Below are positions 7,954-16,328 of a stretch of 64,000 bases of DNA, one piece after another. Source of the stretch: Hydrogenophaga sp. (GTDB taxonomy: Bacteria; Pseudomonadota; Gammaproteobacteria; Burkholderiales; Burkholderiaceae_C); NCBI GenBank assembly GCA_016790705.1, contig JAEUOT010000023.1, positions 61,887 to 125,886 on the forward strand, in the 5' to 3' direction. The position numbers and the translations under genes are program-made. The notes beneath the pieces are model-generated. The model searched no databases. It was not told the DNA's origin and saw only the letters and a list, made by a program, of their open reading frames with translations. Each line of letters starts with the position of its first letter. Position 1 is the first letter of the stretch.

Positions 7954-8847
7954 ATGAACAGCCCCACCACCCCCGATCCGGCCTGGCTCGACGCCCAGTA
8001 CAACAACCGCGCGCTGGTGCCCGATCACGGGCGCTACTTCGAGCGCTGGGCGCGCGACTCCGCCGTGGCGCGCGAACGGTTGCCGGGCCTGCTGAACCTG
8101 GCCTATGGCCACGGGGCGGGCGAGACGCTGGACGTGTTCCCGGCGCAGCGTCGTGACAACGACCCCCTGGCGCCGGTGCTGGTGTTCATCCACGGCGGCT
8201 ACTGGCGCAGCCTGGACAAGTCGGACCACAGCTTCCTGGCGCCGGCGTTCGTGAGCCAGGGCGCCTGCGTGGTGATCCCGAACTACGCGCTGTGTCCGGC
8301 GGTGACAATCCCGCAGATCACCCTGCAGATGGTCGAGGCGCTGGCCTGGGTGCACCGCCACATCGCCGTGCACGGCGGGGATCCGCGCCGCATCTCCGTG
8401 GTCGGGCACTCCGCTGGCGGGCATCTGGCGGCGATGCTGATGGTGTGTGAATGGGAGCGCCATGCGCCCGATTTGCCGCCCGACCTGGTGAACAACGCGC
8501 TGTCGATTTCGGGGGTCTTCGATCTGGAGCCGCTGCGCCACACACCGTTTCTCAAGGATTCGCTGCGGCTGACGCCGCAAGCGGTGCGCATGGCCAGCCC
8601 GGCCGGTCTGCCCAAGGAATGGCCCGATGCGCAGGACGAGCGCGGGGTGTTGCTGAGCGTGGCCGGCGGGAGCGAAAGCCAGGAGTTCCAGCGGCAGTGC
8701 CGGCTGATCCGCGAGGCATGGGGCGAGGCGTCGGTGCCGGTGTGCGAGCTGTTGCCCGGACTGAACCACTTCAGCGTGCTGGACGCCCTGGTGCAGCCGG
8801 GACACCGGCTGCACCACCTCGCGCGTCAGTTGCTGGACCTCACATGA
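7954..8847 (+). CDS. Alpha/beta hydrolase, arylformamidase (kynurenine formamidase)-like
   Basis: A 297-residue cytoplasmic hydrolase. The oxyanion-hole motif is FIHGGYWR, the nucleophile elbow is VVGHSAGGH (Ser153), and a catalytic His lies near the C-terminus in GLNHFSVLD. The N-terminal [10 protein letters not shown] segment resembles bacterial esterases annotated as N-formylkynurenine formamidases. No other tryptophan-catabolism gene lies nearby, so the substrate is uncertain; carboxylesterase is the alternative. It diverges from a GntR regulator with a palindrome in between and could be its target. The 3' end overlaps the convergent guaC by 8 bp. Confidence 0.8.
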   Translation: MNSPTTPDPAWLDAQYNNRALVPDHGRYFERWARDSAVARERLPGLLNLAYGHGAGETLDVFPAQRRDNDPLAPVLVFIHGGYWRSLDKSDHSFLAPAFVSQGACVVIPNYALCPAVTIPQITLQMVEALAWVHRHIAVHGGDPRRISVVGHSAGGHLAAMLMVCEWERHAPDLPPDLVNNALSISGVFDLEPLRHTPFLKDSLRLTPQAVRMASPAGLPKEWPDAQDERGVLLSVAGGSESQEFQRQCRLIREAWGEASVPVCELLPGLNHFSVLDALVQPGHRLHHLARQLLDLT

Positions 8848-9817
8848 ACAGGTGCTCGCCGGCGTTTTCGCCGCCGAGGATCACGTAGTTCACCCGTTTC
8901 AGGTCGCTCAGCTGGGTGCCGCCGGCATAGCTGATCGAGCTCTGCACGTCTTCCTGCATTTCGCGCAGCGTGTCGGCCAGCTTGCCCTTGATGGGTTCGA
9001 GGATGCGCTTGCCCTCGACGTGCTTGTATTCGCCCTTGTTGAAGTCGCTGGCCGAGCCGTAGTACTCCTTGTAGAGCTTGCCGTCGACCTCGACCGTCTG
9101 GCCCGGTGATTCTTCGTGGCCAGCGAACAGCGAGCCGATCATCACCATGGTGGCGCCGAAGCGCACGCTCTTGGCGATGTCGCCGTGGTGGCGGATGCCG
9201 CCGTCCGCGATGATGGGCTTGGTCGCCACGCGCGCGCACCACTTGAGCGCCGAGAGCTGCCAGCCGCCAGTGCCGAAACCGGTCTTGAGCTTGGTGATGC
9301 AGACCTTGCCCGGGCCCACGCCGACCTTGGTCGCGTCCGCGCCCCAGTTCTCCAGGTCGATCACGGCCTCGGGCGTGGCCACGTTGCCGGCGATCACGAA
9401 GGCCTTGGGCAGCTTCTTCTTGATGTGCTCGATCATCAGGCGCACGCTCTCGGCGTGGCCGTGGGCGATGTCGATGGTGATGTAGTCCGCGCCCACGCCA
9501 TCGGCGGCCAGGCGGTCGATCACCTCGTAGTCCGGCGCCTTCACGCCCGAGCTGATCGAGACGAACAGGCCCTTCTCACGCATGCGCTTCGCATAGGCCA
9601 CGTTGTCCAGGTCGAAGCGGTGCATCACGTAGAAGTAGCCGTTGGCGGCCAGCCATTCGCTGATGGACTCGTCCAGCACCGTCTTCATGTTGGCGGGCAC
9701 CACCGGCAGCTTGAAGCGCCGGCCGCCGAATTCGATGGAGGGGTCGCACTCGCTGCGGCTTTCGACGCGGCATTTGCGCGGCAGCAGCAGGATGTTGTCG
9801 TAGTCGAAGATTTCCAT
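8840..9817 (-). CDS. guaC: GMP reductase
   Basis: This 325-residue TIM-barrel enzyme reduces GMP to IMP with NADPH and returns guanine nucleotides to the common purine pool. The catalytic loop [11 protein letters not shown] holds Cys173. The phosphate-binding [14 protein letters not shown] and the [11 protein letters not shown] flap are also visible. It lacks the CBS domains of IMP dehydrogenase and has GMP-reductase length. Immediately before the ATG is a clear ribosome site (GAAAGG), unlike the leaderless genes around it. A structured leader of about 118 bases (see separate entry) suggests control by attenuation. Confidence 0.92.
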   Translation of the reverse strand: MEIFDYDNILLLPRKCRVESRSECDPSIEFGGRRFKLPVVPANMKTVLDESISEWLAANGYFYVMHRFDLDNVAYAKRMREKGLFVSISSGVKAPDYEVIDRLAADGVGADYITIDIAHGHAESVRLMIEHIKKKLPKAFVIAGNVATPEAVIDLENWGADATKVGVGPGKVCITKLKTGFGTGGWQLSALKWCARVATKPIIADGGIRHHGDIAKSVRFGATMVMIGSLFAGHEESPGQTVEVDGKLYKEYYGSASDFNKGEYKHVEGKRILEPIKGKLADTLREMQEDVQSSISYAGGTQLSDLKRVNYVILGGENAGEHLFM

Positions 9818-9936
9818 GTGGGCCTTTCAGTCACCCCGCTTGCCGGGATGGGTTGGTGAAAAGGCGCTTGGAACTGGCCGGTGCCGTTTTTCCGGAGCCG
9901 GAAAAAAGAAACCGGGCGCAATTGCTTGGGCCCGGT
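9818..9936 (-). promoter_or_regulatory. Structured guaC leader with terminator-like hairpin
   Basis: Read on the minus strand from the predicted start near 9935. A hairpin with 7-bp arms (9930-9936 with 9911-9917) is followed by a T-rich run (9910-9902), like an intrinsic terminator. That T-run plus CCGG is also the 5' arm of a second hairpin (9898-9906 with 9887-9895). The two cannot both be used in full, which is attenuator-like. The remainder holds the ribosome site of guaC. Ligand or protein input is unknown. Confidence 0.45.
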
Positions 9937-9941
9937 GCTTG

Positions 9942-9947
9942 ATTCTA
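9942..9947 (-). promoter_or_regulatory. -10 box (TAGAAT) for guaC
   Basis: TAGAAT on the minus strand lies just upstream of the guaC leader hairpins and gives a predicted start near 9935. No convincing -35 is seen. Confidence 0.45.
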
Positions 9948-9982
9948 GGCGGGTTGGCCGCCCGGGGATGACGTTCCTGGCG

Positions 9983-9997
9983 GTATGGGCCCCATAC
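9983..9997. promoter_or_regulatory. 15-bp palindrome between guaC and uvrD
   Basis: GTATGGG and CCCATAC flank a single central base. It lies 36-50 bp upstream of the guaC -10 and 39-53 bp upstream of the uvrD -10, so it could be an operator for either gene. Confidence 0.4.
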
Positions 9998-10035
9998 GGC
10001 GTTGCTTATGGGCGCGCTGTCCGCGGGCCGCTTCC

Positions 10036-10041
10036 TACAAT
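10036..10041 (+). promoter_or_regulatory. -10 box (TACAAT) for a predicted leaderless uvrD mRNA
   Basis: TACAAT is separated from the ATG at 10048 by six bases (CCCCGG). A -10 this close predicts that transcription starts at the start codon. Confidence 0.55.
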
Positions 10042-10047
10042 CCCCGG

Positions 10048-12459
10048 ATGCTGTTTGAAGACCCCACCCCGCTGGTCGCGGGCCTGAACCCCGAGCAGGC
10101 TGCGGCCGTGACCCTGCCGCCCGAACACGCGCTCATCCTGGCTGGCGCCGGATCGGGCAAGACCCGGGTGCTGACCACCCGCATCGCCTGGCTGCTGCAG
10201 AGCGGTCAGGCGGGGCCGGGCGGCATCATGGCCGTGACCTTCACCAACAAGGCGGCCAAGGAAATGATGACCCGCCTGACGGCGATGCTGCCGGTCAACG
10301 TGCGTGGCATGTGGATCGGCACCTTCCACGGTCTGTGCAACCGCTTCCTGCGCGCGCACCATCAACCGGCCGGCCTGCCGCAGACCTTCCAGATCCTGGA
10401 CACGCAGGACCAGCTCTCGGCCATCAAGCGCCTGTGCAAGCAGCACAACGTGGACGACGAGCGCTTTCCCCCGAAGCAACTGCAGTGGTTCATCAGCGGC
10501 TGCAAGGAAGACGGCCAGCGGCCGCGCGACGTGGTGGTGCGCGACGAGGAGACGCGGCGCAAGGTCGAGATCTACCAGCTCTACGAAGAGCAGTGCCAGC
10601 GCGAAGGCGTGGTCGATTTCGGCGAGCTGATGCTGCGCAGCTACGAGGTGCTGCGCGACAACGACCCGATCCGCGTCCACTACCAGCGGCGCTTCCGCCA
10701 CATCCTGATCGACGAGTTCCAGGACACCAACCGCCTGCAGTACGCCTGGATCAAGATGTTCTCCTCGCCGCCGCTCGAAGGCCTGCCGTCCTCGGGCAAT
10801 GCGGTGTTCGCCGTCGGCGACGACGACCAGAGCATCTACGCCTTCCGCGGTGCGCGCGTGGGCAACATGGCCGATTTCGTGCGCGAGTTCCAGGTCCGCC
10901 ACCAGATCAAGCTGGAGCAGAACTACCGCAGCGCCAGCAACATCCTCAACACCGCCAACGAGCTGATCAGCCACAACAGCCGGCGCCTGGGCAAGAACCT
11001 TCGCACCGACGCCGGTGCGGGCGAGCCGGTGCGCGTCTACGAGTCGGTGAGCGACTTCGCCGAGGCGCAGTGGATGGTGGACGAGATGAAGCAGCTCGAA
11101 CGCGAGGGCACGTCGCGCAGCGAGATGGCCGTGCTCTACCGCAGCAACGCGCAAAGCCGCGTGGTCGAGACGGCGCTGTTCAACGCCGCGATTCCCTACC
11201 GCGTGTACGGGGGCCTGCGCTTTTTCGAGCGCGCCGAGATCAAGCACGCGCTGGCCTACCTGCGCCTCCTGGAGAACCCGCACGACGACACCAGCTTCCT
11301 GCGGGTGGTGAACTTCCCGCCGCGCGGCATCGGCGCGCGCAGCGTGGAGCAGTTGCAGGACGTGGCACGCGCCAGCGGCTGCTCGCTGCACGACGCGGTG
11401 AGCGGCGTCACCGGCCGCGCGGGTGCGGCCATCGCCAACTTCGTGGCCTTGCTCGACGTGATGCGCGAGAAGACGGAAGCGATGACCTTGAAGGAGATCA
11501 TCGAACTGGTGCTGGACAAGAGCGGGCTGATCGAACACTTCCGCAACGAGCGCGAGGGCGAGGACCGGGTGGAGAACCTGGAGGAACTGGTCAACGCCGC
11601 CGAGAGCTTCGTGATGCAGGAGGGCTTTGGCCGCGACGCGGTGGCGCTGCCGGTCGACGAGCACGGCACGGCGTTGTCCCAGAGCCCGGTCAGCCAGGGC
11701 CTGGACCCGGATGCGCCGTTGCTCAATGAGTCACTGGCCCCAGATGCCGAGACCGGCGAGACGCTCAGCCCGCTGGCGGCCTTCCTCACGCACGCGGCGC
11801 TGGAGTCGGGCGACAACCAGGCCCAGGCCGGACAGGACGCGGTGCAACTGATGACGGTGCACGCGGCCAAGGGCCTGGAGTTCGACTGCGTGTTCATCAC
11901 CGGACTGGAAGAAGGTCTGTTCCCGCACGAGAACTCGATGAGCGACCGCGACGGGCTGGAGGAAGAACGCCGCCTGATGTACGTGGCCATCACCCGCGCG
12001 CGCAAGCGCCTGTACCTCAGCCACTCGCAGACGCGCATGCTGCACGGCCAGACGCGTTACAACATGAAGAGCCGCTTCTTCGACGAGTTGCCCGAGGCCT
12101 GCCTGAAGTGGCTGACACCGCCGCAAGCGGCCTGGGCGGCTGCGGCGCCATCGGTAGGTGGCTGGCAGGGTGGGCGACGCGGGCCGTACGCCGGTGGCGG
12201 ATCACCGGCCGTGAACCCGGCCTGGTCGCCCGGATTCCTCTCCGCCGGCAATGGCAGCTCACCGTCCAAGACCAGTGAGCCCGACCGGGGCGTGGACATC
12301 CGCACCGGACAGAAGGTGTTCCACACCAAGTTCGGCGAGGGCAAGGTGCTGGCGCTCGAAGGCGCTGGTGCCGACGCGCGGGCGCAGGTGAATTTCAACC
12401 GCCACGGGGTCAAGTGGCTGGCGCTGTCGGTGGCCAAGCTGACGCCGGTCGACGACTGA
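10048..12459 (+). CDS. uvrD: ATP-dependent DNA helicase UvrD/PcrA
   Basis: An 803-residue superfamily-1A helicase acting 3' to 5' in nucleotide excision and mismatch repair. Motif I (Walker A) LAGAGSGKTR is at about residues 30-40, motif Ia is AVTFTNKAAKEM, motif II is IDEFQDTN (about 220), motif III is GDDDQSIYAFRGA, motif IV is LEQNYRS, motif V is MTVHAAKGLEFDCVFI and motif VI is EERRLMYVAITRARKRL. The last 50 residues form the Tudor-like tail typical of UvrD/PcrA (KVFHTKFGEGKVLALEG). The start at 10048 gives the family N-terminus (LNPEQAAAV) and matches the nearby -10. No LexA-type box is visible upstream, although uvrD is SOS-controlled in some bacteria. Confidence 0.95.
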   Translation: MLFEDPTPLVAGLNPEQAAAVTLPPEHALILAGAGSGKTRVLTTRIAWLLQSGQAGPGGIMAVTFTNKAAKEMMTRLTAMLPVNVRGMWIGTFHGLCNRFLRAHHQPAGLPQTFQILDTQDQLSAIKRLCKQHNVDDERFPPKQLQWFISGCKEDGQRPRDVVVRDEETRRKVEIYQLYEEQCQREGVVDFGELMLRSYEVLRDNDPIRVHYQRRFRHILIDEFQDTNRLQYAWIKMFSSPPLEGLPSSGNAVFAVGDDDQSIYAFRGARVGNMADFVREFQVRHQIKLEQNYRSASNILNTANELISHNSRRLGKNLRTDAGAGEPVRVYESVSDFAEAQWMVDEMKQLEREGTSRSEMAVLYRSNAQSRVVETALFNAAIPYRVYGGLRFFERAEIKHALAYLRLLENPHDDTSFLRVVNFPPRGIGARSVEQLQDVARASGCSLHDAVSGVTGRAGAAIANFVALLDVMREKTEAMTLKEIIELVLDKSGLIEHFRNEREGEDRVENLEELVNAAESFVMQEGFGRDAVALPVDEHGTALSQSPVSQGLDPDAPLLNESLAPDAETGETLSPLAAFLTHAALESGDNQAQAGQDAVQLMTVHAAKGLEFDCVFITGLEEGLFPHENSMSDRDGLEEERRLMYVAITRARKRLYLSHSQTRMLHGQTRYNMKSRFFDELPEACLKWLTPPQAAWAAAAPSVGGWQGGRRGPYAGGGSPAVNPAWSPGFLSAGNGSSPSKTSEPDRGVDIRTGQKVFHTKFGEGKVLALEGAGADARAQVNFNRHGVKWLALSVAKLTPVDD

Positions 12460-12492
12460 AAAAAAGCCACGCGGGCTGACGCCCTCGTGGCT
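12459..12492 (-). terminator. Intrinsic terminator for the porin gene
   Basis: A stem of about ten base pairs (12466-12476 with 12481-12491, one mismatch) is followed on the minus strand by seven T. It starts in the stop codon of uvrD and lies about 68 bp after the porin stop. On the plus strand it could also halt uvrD transcripts, but the T-run favours the minus strand. Confidence 0.85.
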
Positions 12493-12558
12493 GCAAGGAC
12501 ATTGCCCGGGCTCTGATCGGAGCGGGCCGGGCAACGGTGGAGACCGATCGGACCGGTG

Positions 12559-13554
12559 TCAGAAGTCGTGACGCAGCCCGAGAGCGAACACCTTGGTGTC
12601 GGCCGACTTCACGCCCTGGGTCTTTTCCTGGACCGCGCTGTAGCCGCCGTAGAGGCTGGTGCGCTTGGACAAGGCGTAGCGCGCACCGATACCGAAGCCG
12701 CTGGACTTGGAGGCCTTGGCGACGTTCTTGGTCTCGCCGGAGGCAAAGCCCAGCGACAGCGACACTGCGCCCAGCGGTACTTCGAAACCGATGCCGTACT
12801 CGGTGTCCTTGCCGTCGGCCGCGACAGCGCCCTTGCGGGTGTTGTAGCCACCGGAGATGGCGAACGCGCCGAAGTCGTAGGAAGCGGCCAGGATCGTGTA
12901 CTTGTTCTTGGTCTTCTCGTTCTGGTAGCCCAGGGCTGCGTTGAGGCCGCCGGTCTTGTAGCCGAGGTTCAGGCCGGTGATGGTGTCCTTGGCGCCAGCG
13001 GTCTGCTCGAAGGCATAGGTCAGGCCGCCGTAGACGCCGCCCATTTCCGGCAAGTCGTAGCGGATCTGGCTGTTGGCCCGGCTGGCGTAGTCGGCGTTCT
13101 TGGTCTTGGTGCTGGAGCTGGTCTTGAACACCGCCGAGTTCGGCGTGAAGGTGTTCGAGTCCCACAGGCTGCGGCTGTTGGAGAGGCCACGCACGTCGTC
13201 GTAGACCGTCAGCATGCGGCCCACGCGCACGGAACCGAATCCGCCAGACAGGCCCACGGTGGTCTCACCCTTGAACGACGGTGCCTGGGTTTCGCCGGTG
13301 TCGATGTTGATGCGCTGTTCGAGCTTGAAATTGGCCTTCAGGCCGCCACCGAGGTCTTCCGTGCCGCGAAAGCCCAGACGCGGGGTGGTCAGGCCGACGT
13401 CGCCGCCGGAGAACATCTTGTTGTCGCTGCTGCCGCCGAGCTTCTTGATGGTGCCGACGGCGCCGTCCAGGCGACCGTAGACCGTCACGGTCGATTGCGC
13501 CATGGCGGCACCGGATGCGGCCGCAACGGCCAGAGCGATAAGGCGCTTCTTCAT
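12559..13554 (-). CDS. Outer-membrane general porin (Burkholderiales type)
   Basis: A 331-residue porin with a signal peptide cleaved after GAAMA, then QSTVTVYGRLD, the standard first strand of neisserial/burkholderial porins. Later landmarks are LGFRGTEDLGGGLKANFKLE, RVGRMLTVYDD and a C-terminal strand ending in Phe (ALGLRHDF), the signal recognised by the BAM machinery. It should form a 16-stranded trimeric channel. The start at 13554 follows a good ribosome site (CAAGGAA). The leader contains a GC-rich hairpin at 13587-13600. It stands alone with its own terminator, as expected of an abundantly expressed, independently regulated porin. Confidence 0.92.
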   Translation of the reverse strand: MKKRLIALAVAAASGAAMAQSTVTVYGRLDGAVGTIKKLGGSSDNKMFSGGDVGLTTPRLGFRGTEDLGGGLKANFKLEQRINIDTGETQAPSFKGETTVGLSGGFGSVRVGRMLTVYDDVRGLSNSRSLWDSNTFTPNSAVFKTSSSTKTKNADYASRANSQIRYDLPEMGGVYGGLTYAFEQTAGAKDTITGLNLGYKTGGLNAALGYQNEKTKNKYTILAASYDFGAFAISGGYNTRKGAVAADGKDTEYGIGFEVPLGAVSLSLGFASGETKNVAKASKSSGFGIGARYALSKRTSLYGGYSAVQEKTQGVKSADTKVFALGLRHDF

Positions 13555-13735
13555 AGGGGTTCCTTGGGGGATGCGTTTGGACAAGTGGGGCGGTCGCCCC
13601 GCCTGATGCGTGTGGCAACCAGGTGGCCTGATTGCATCCGCCGGGTGCAGAAGCGCTGTGACAGTGTGTCTTGTCTGCTACAGATGAAGTAGCGTGAGAC
13701 GATTCATCAAGCTGTCACCGAAGCCGGTTTCGGGC

Positions 13736-13765
13736 AAAAAAAAGCCCTGCGGTTTGCGCAGGGCG
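13736..13765 (-). terminator. Intrinsic terminator after the 90-residue protein gene
   Basis: GCCCTGCG and CGCAGGGC (13745-13752 and 13757-13764) pair around a 4-base loop, and nine T follow on the minus strand. It ends the minus-strand gene whose stop is at 13787. Confidence 0.92.
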
Positions 13766-13786
13766 GGAGTGTGTCGAGGCGCTGGG

Positions 13787-14059
13787 TCAGCCGGCCGGGC
13801 TGAGCGCCGTCTCTTTCATGTCCGCAACCTGGACCGAGAGGTCCAGCAGCCGGACCTTGCTCATGTAGTAGCGGTCCAGTCGCCATTCCCGCAGCAGGTC
13901 CATGGCCAGTTCGAAGTGGTCGTAGTCGAGCTTGTAGAGCTCGCTGACCGGATAGGACGCCTCCGATTCCAGGGCGACAACGAGTTCCGACAGGGTGCGG
14001 GCTTCTGCGGTCTCGGGAGCGGTTTCAATGAGCTTGCGCGCTTTCTTGAGGGCTTTCAC
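13787..14059 (-). CDS. Conserved small protein of unknown function (90 residues)
   Basis: A 90-residue, probably cytoplasmic and mostly helical protein. I chose a GTG start at 14059 because a good ribosome site (GGAAGAAAGG) lies upstream at the right distance and the frame upstream is not protein-like. The sequence opens basic (VKALKKARKLIE). It continues with SELYKLDYDHFELAMDLLREWRL (shortened here to its ends, residues 39-61) and finishes near YYMSKVRLLDLSVQVAD. No catalytic motif is evident. It lies 98 bp downstream of the BPSS1780-like gene in the same direction and has a strong terminator. I do not recognise a function. Confidence 0.7.
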   Translation of the reverse strand: MKALKKARKLIETAPETAEARTLSELVVALESEASYPVSELYKLDYDHFELAMDLLREWRLDRYYMSKVRLLDLSVQVADMKETALSPAG

Positions 14060-14157
14060 ATGAGGCCTTTCTTCCAACAACAATGCGGTCGAGCTTACCC
14101 GCCGCATGCCCGGATTTGATGACAGTTGTGTGAAACGGCGCGCCCTGGCGGCGTGCC

Positions 14158-14907
14158 TCACTCGCTGAAGCTGTCGCGGAAGCTGAACCAGATCGAGGTG
14201 AAGAACATCGAGGCCATGAGCAGCACGGCCGGATACAGGATCACGCCCATGGCCGAGGCGCCGCCCAGCGCGGCCCCGAGCAGGCTGATGCCGAGGCTGA
14301 AGGTGATGAACAGCGCGCTCCAGCCCAGCATGAAGACGGTCAGCGCGCCCTTGTTGGCCCAGCAGGCCATCAGGCTGAAGAACAGGCTTTTGACCGGTGG
14401 CACGTTGTGCCAGAACATGAGGGCGGGCGCGTGCCAGAACAGCATCTGCAGCGGCAGCATCGCGAGCATGGCCACCCACAGGCCCGGGCTGGCGAGGGCG
14501 GCACGCATCGCCTCGTCGGCACTCATCGTGGACGGCAGCTCCGTGTTGCTGTCCAGCAGGCTGGCCAGCAGCAGGATCAGCAGCAGCCCGGCGCCGTAAA
14601 GCCCGCCCAGGATCATCATGCCGCGGGTCTTGTCCGGGCCGCCGCGGAAGGCGGTGAACAACTGGGTCGGCATCGGAAAGCGCCCGGCCTCGGCCTCGCG
14701 GGTGGCCGACATCAGGCCGAGGTTGACCGCAGGCGTCAGCAGCGACGAAATCGCCGCGCCAAGGAAAGGCACCATGGCCAGGATTGACACCACGGCCATG
14801 AACATGAAGAACAGGCCGGCCATCGCCAGCGGCTGCTTCAGGAATGTCCTGACGCCCAGGCGAACCCACTGCAGGCCGGTCGCGGCGGAAACGGTGCGCA
14901 GCTTCAT
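14158..14907 (-). CDS. BPSS1780-like inner-membrane protein
   Basis: A 249-residue protein with about six membrane helices, starting MKLRTVSAATGLQWVRLGVR. It resembles the betaproteobacterial BPSS1780 membrane family: a short amphipathic start, two adjacent helices with PFLGAAISSLLTPAVNLGLM, and a late IWFSFRDSF tail. No transport or catalytic motif is visible. It starts 10 bp after the thrB stop and is therefore likely co-transcribed with thrB. The functional link to threonine synthesis is unknown. The ATG at 14907 is preferred over a longer frame whose first 29 residues overlap thrB and are cysteine-rich and unlike the family. Confidence 0.75.
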   Translation of the reverse strand: MKLRTVSAATGLQWVRLGVRTFLKQPLAMAGLFFMFMAVVSILAMVPFLGAAISSLLTPAVNLGLMSATREAEAGRFPMPTQLFTAFRGGPDKTRGMMILGGLYGAGLLLILLLASLLDSNTELPSTMSADEAMRAALASPGLWVAMLAMLPLQMLFWHAPALMFWHNVPPVKSLFFSLMACWANKGALTVFMLGWSALFITFSLGISLLGAALGGASAMGVILYPAVLLMASMFFTSIWFSFRDSFSE

Positions 14908-14917
14908 CCGCCGCCCC

Positions 14918-15928
14918 TCAGACCGGCACGCCGCCGTCTTCGACCAGCGAAGCGGACAACTGGCGGGCCTGACGCACCCGCTCGCGCAGCACACGCTCGA
15001 AATGACCCGGATCGTGCGGCTTGAGCATCGCCGCCTCGCGCGGCAGGTACCAGTCCCACAGCCGCGACAGCCAGAAGCGCAGGGCGCCGGCGCGCAGCAT
15101 GGCGGGCAGCAACTGGCGTTCGGCCGGCGTCAGCGGACGCACCGACTGGTAGGCCGCGAGCATCGCCCGGGCGCGGGTGTCGTCGTGCAGGCCGTCCGCG
15201 CCTTCGTCGCCGTGGAAGATGCACCAGTCGTTGAGCGTGACCGCCAGGTCGAACAGGAAGCTGTCGTGACCGGCGAAGTAGAAGTCGAAGAAACCGCAGA
15301 GGGTCTCTCCGTCGAACATCACGTTGTCCCGGAACAGGTCAGCGTGGACCGGTCCGCGCGGCAGGGCGGCGTAGGCGGGCAGGCTGGCGGTGTGGTTCTG
15401 ATACGCCAGCTCGCTGCGGATCAGCGCGGACTGCGCCTCGTCGAGATAGGGCAGCACCACCGGCACGGTCTCGTTCCACCAGGGCAGGCCGCGCAGGTTG
15501 GGCTGCTGCAGCGCAAATTCGCGCCCCGCCAGGTGCATGCGCGCCAGCATGGCGCCCACCGCTTCACAATGCGGAACACCCGGCCGCAGGTTGCTGCTGC
15601 CCGCAAGCTTGTCGACCACCGCCGCCGGCTTGCCCTGCACCGTGTGCAGCAGCTCACCGCGCGCGTCGGCTGCCGGCTCCGGCACCGGAATCCCGTGGGT
15701 GGCCAGGTGCTTCATCAGTCGCAGGTAATACGGCAACTGCGCGAAGCTCAGGCGCTCGAAGACGGTCAGCACGTGCTCGGTCTCGATGCCGTCGCGGAGC
15801 GTGGTGACGAAATAGTTGGTGTTTTCGATGCCGCCCTGGATACCGCGCAGCGCGGTCAGCTCGCCCAGGTTGAGCGAGCGCATCAATGCAGCGGCTTCGT
15901 CCTGCGGGACTTCGGTGTAGACAGCCAT
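14918..15928 (-). CDS. thrB: Homoserine kinase (ThrB, aminoglycoside-phosphotransferase fold)
   Basis: A 336-residue kinase that phosphorylates homoserine with ATP, the step before threonine synthase. It belongs to the APH-like ThrB type of proteobacteria. The N-terminal lobe has GGIENTNYFVTT, the catalytic loop is GPVHADLFRDNVMFDG (Asp and Asn), and the Mg-binding segment is GFFDFYFAGHDSFLFDLA. Neighbours support the call: a DUF2782-like gene lies 13 bp upstream and polA diverges beyond it, the same order as around Pseudomonas thrB. Threonine synthase is not in the window. Confidence 0.92.
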   Translation of the reverse strand: MAVYTEVPQDEAAALMRSLNLGELTALRGIQGGIENTNYFVTTLRDGIETEHVLTVFERLSFAQLPYYLRLMKHLATHGIPVPEPAADARGELLHTVQGKPAAVVDKLAGSSNLRPGVPHCEAVGAMLARMHLAGREFALQQPNLRGLPWWNETVPVVLPYLDEAQSALIRSELAYQNHTASLPAYAALPRGPVHADLFRDNVMFDGETLCGFFDFYFAGHDSFLFDLAVTLNDWCIFHGDEGADGLHDDTRARAMLAAYQSVRPLTPAERQLLPAMLRAGALRFWLSRLWDWYLPREAAMLKPHDPGHFERVLRERVRQARQLSASLVEDGGVPV

Positions 15929-15941
15929 TCGCGGGGAGGAA

Positions 15942-16283
15942 TCAGAAACTGAGGATGCGCCAGCGGCTGCGGCCGCTGCTGCCCTGACCGTCGTTGGCGC
16001 TGTCCGCGCCGGTCACGGGCTGGATTTCGTAGGCCGGGGCGCCGTTCTTGGGCTTGACGTCGATGCTGCGGGTCTGTCCGCCGACACGCAGCTCGTCGAT
16101 GCGCGAGAGGGCGTCTTCGTGCGTGATCCGCTCCATGACCTTGCTTTCGCCGGCCGCCAGGGGCTGGGACTCGGCCGGCTCGGCGGCTTTGCCGGGCGCA
16201 GTCTGTGCCACCACGGGCAGGGCGGCGCACAGCGCCAAGGTCGCCAGCAGGCGACGGGTCAGGGGAGGGAATTGGGCGCGCAT
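15942..16283 (-). CDS. Small exported protein, DUF2782-like
   Basis: A 113-residue protein with a cleavable signal peptide (likely cut after VVAQ or nearby) and a low-complexity spacer. A compact C-terminal domain carries ELRVGGQTRSIDVKPKNGAP, the pattern of the DUF2782 family (R-V-G/N-G then V-x-P-x-N-G-x-P). In pseudomonads the DUF2782 gene also lies between polA and thrB, which supports the assignment. It should be periplasmic; its role is not known. It heads the thrB operon (13 bp gap). The -10 box TACAAT ends five bases before its ATG, so the transcript is probably leaderless. Confidence 0.75.
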   Translation of the reverse strand: MRAQFPPLTRRLLATLALCAALPVVAQTAPGKAAEPAESQPLAAGESKVMERITHEDALSRIDELRVGGQTRSIDVKPKNGAPAYEIQPVTGADSANDGQGSSGRSRWRILSF

Positions 16284-16288
16284 GCCGC

Positions 16289-16320
16289 ATTGTAGGGAAA
16301 AGGCCTGCTTCCCCCACAAT
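16289..16320. promoter_or_regulatory. Divergent leaderless promoters for the thrB operon and polA
   Basis: On the minus strand TACAAT (16289-16294) ends five bases before the ATG at 16283. On the plus strand CACAAT (16315-16320) ends eight bases before the polA ATG at 16329. The two start codons are 45 bp apart, so each -35 region falls near the other gene's -10. Confidence 0.5.
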
Positions 16321-16328
16321 CGCGCCTT

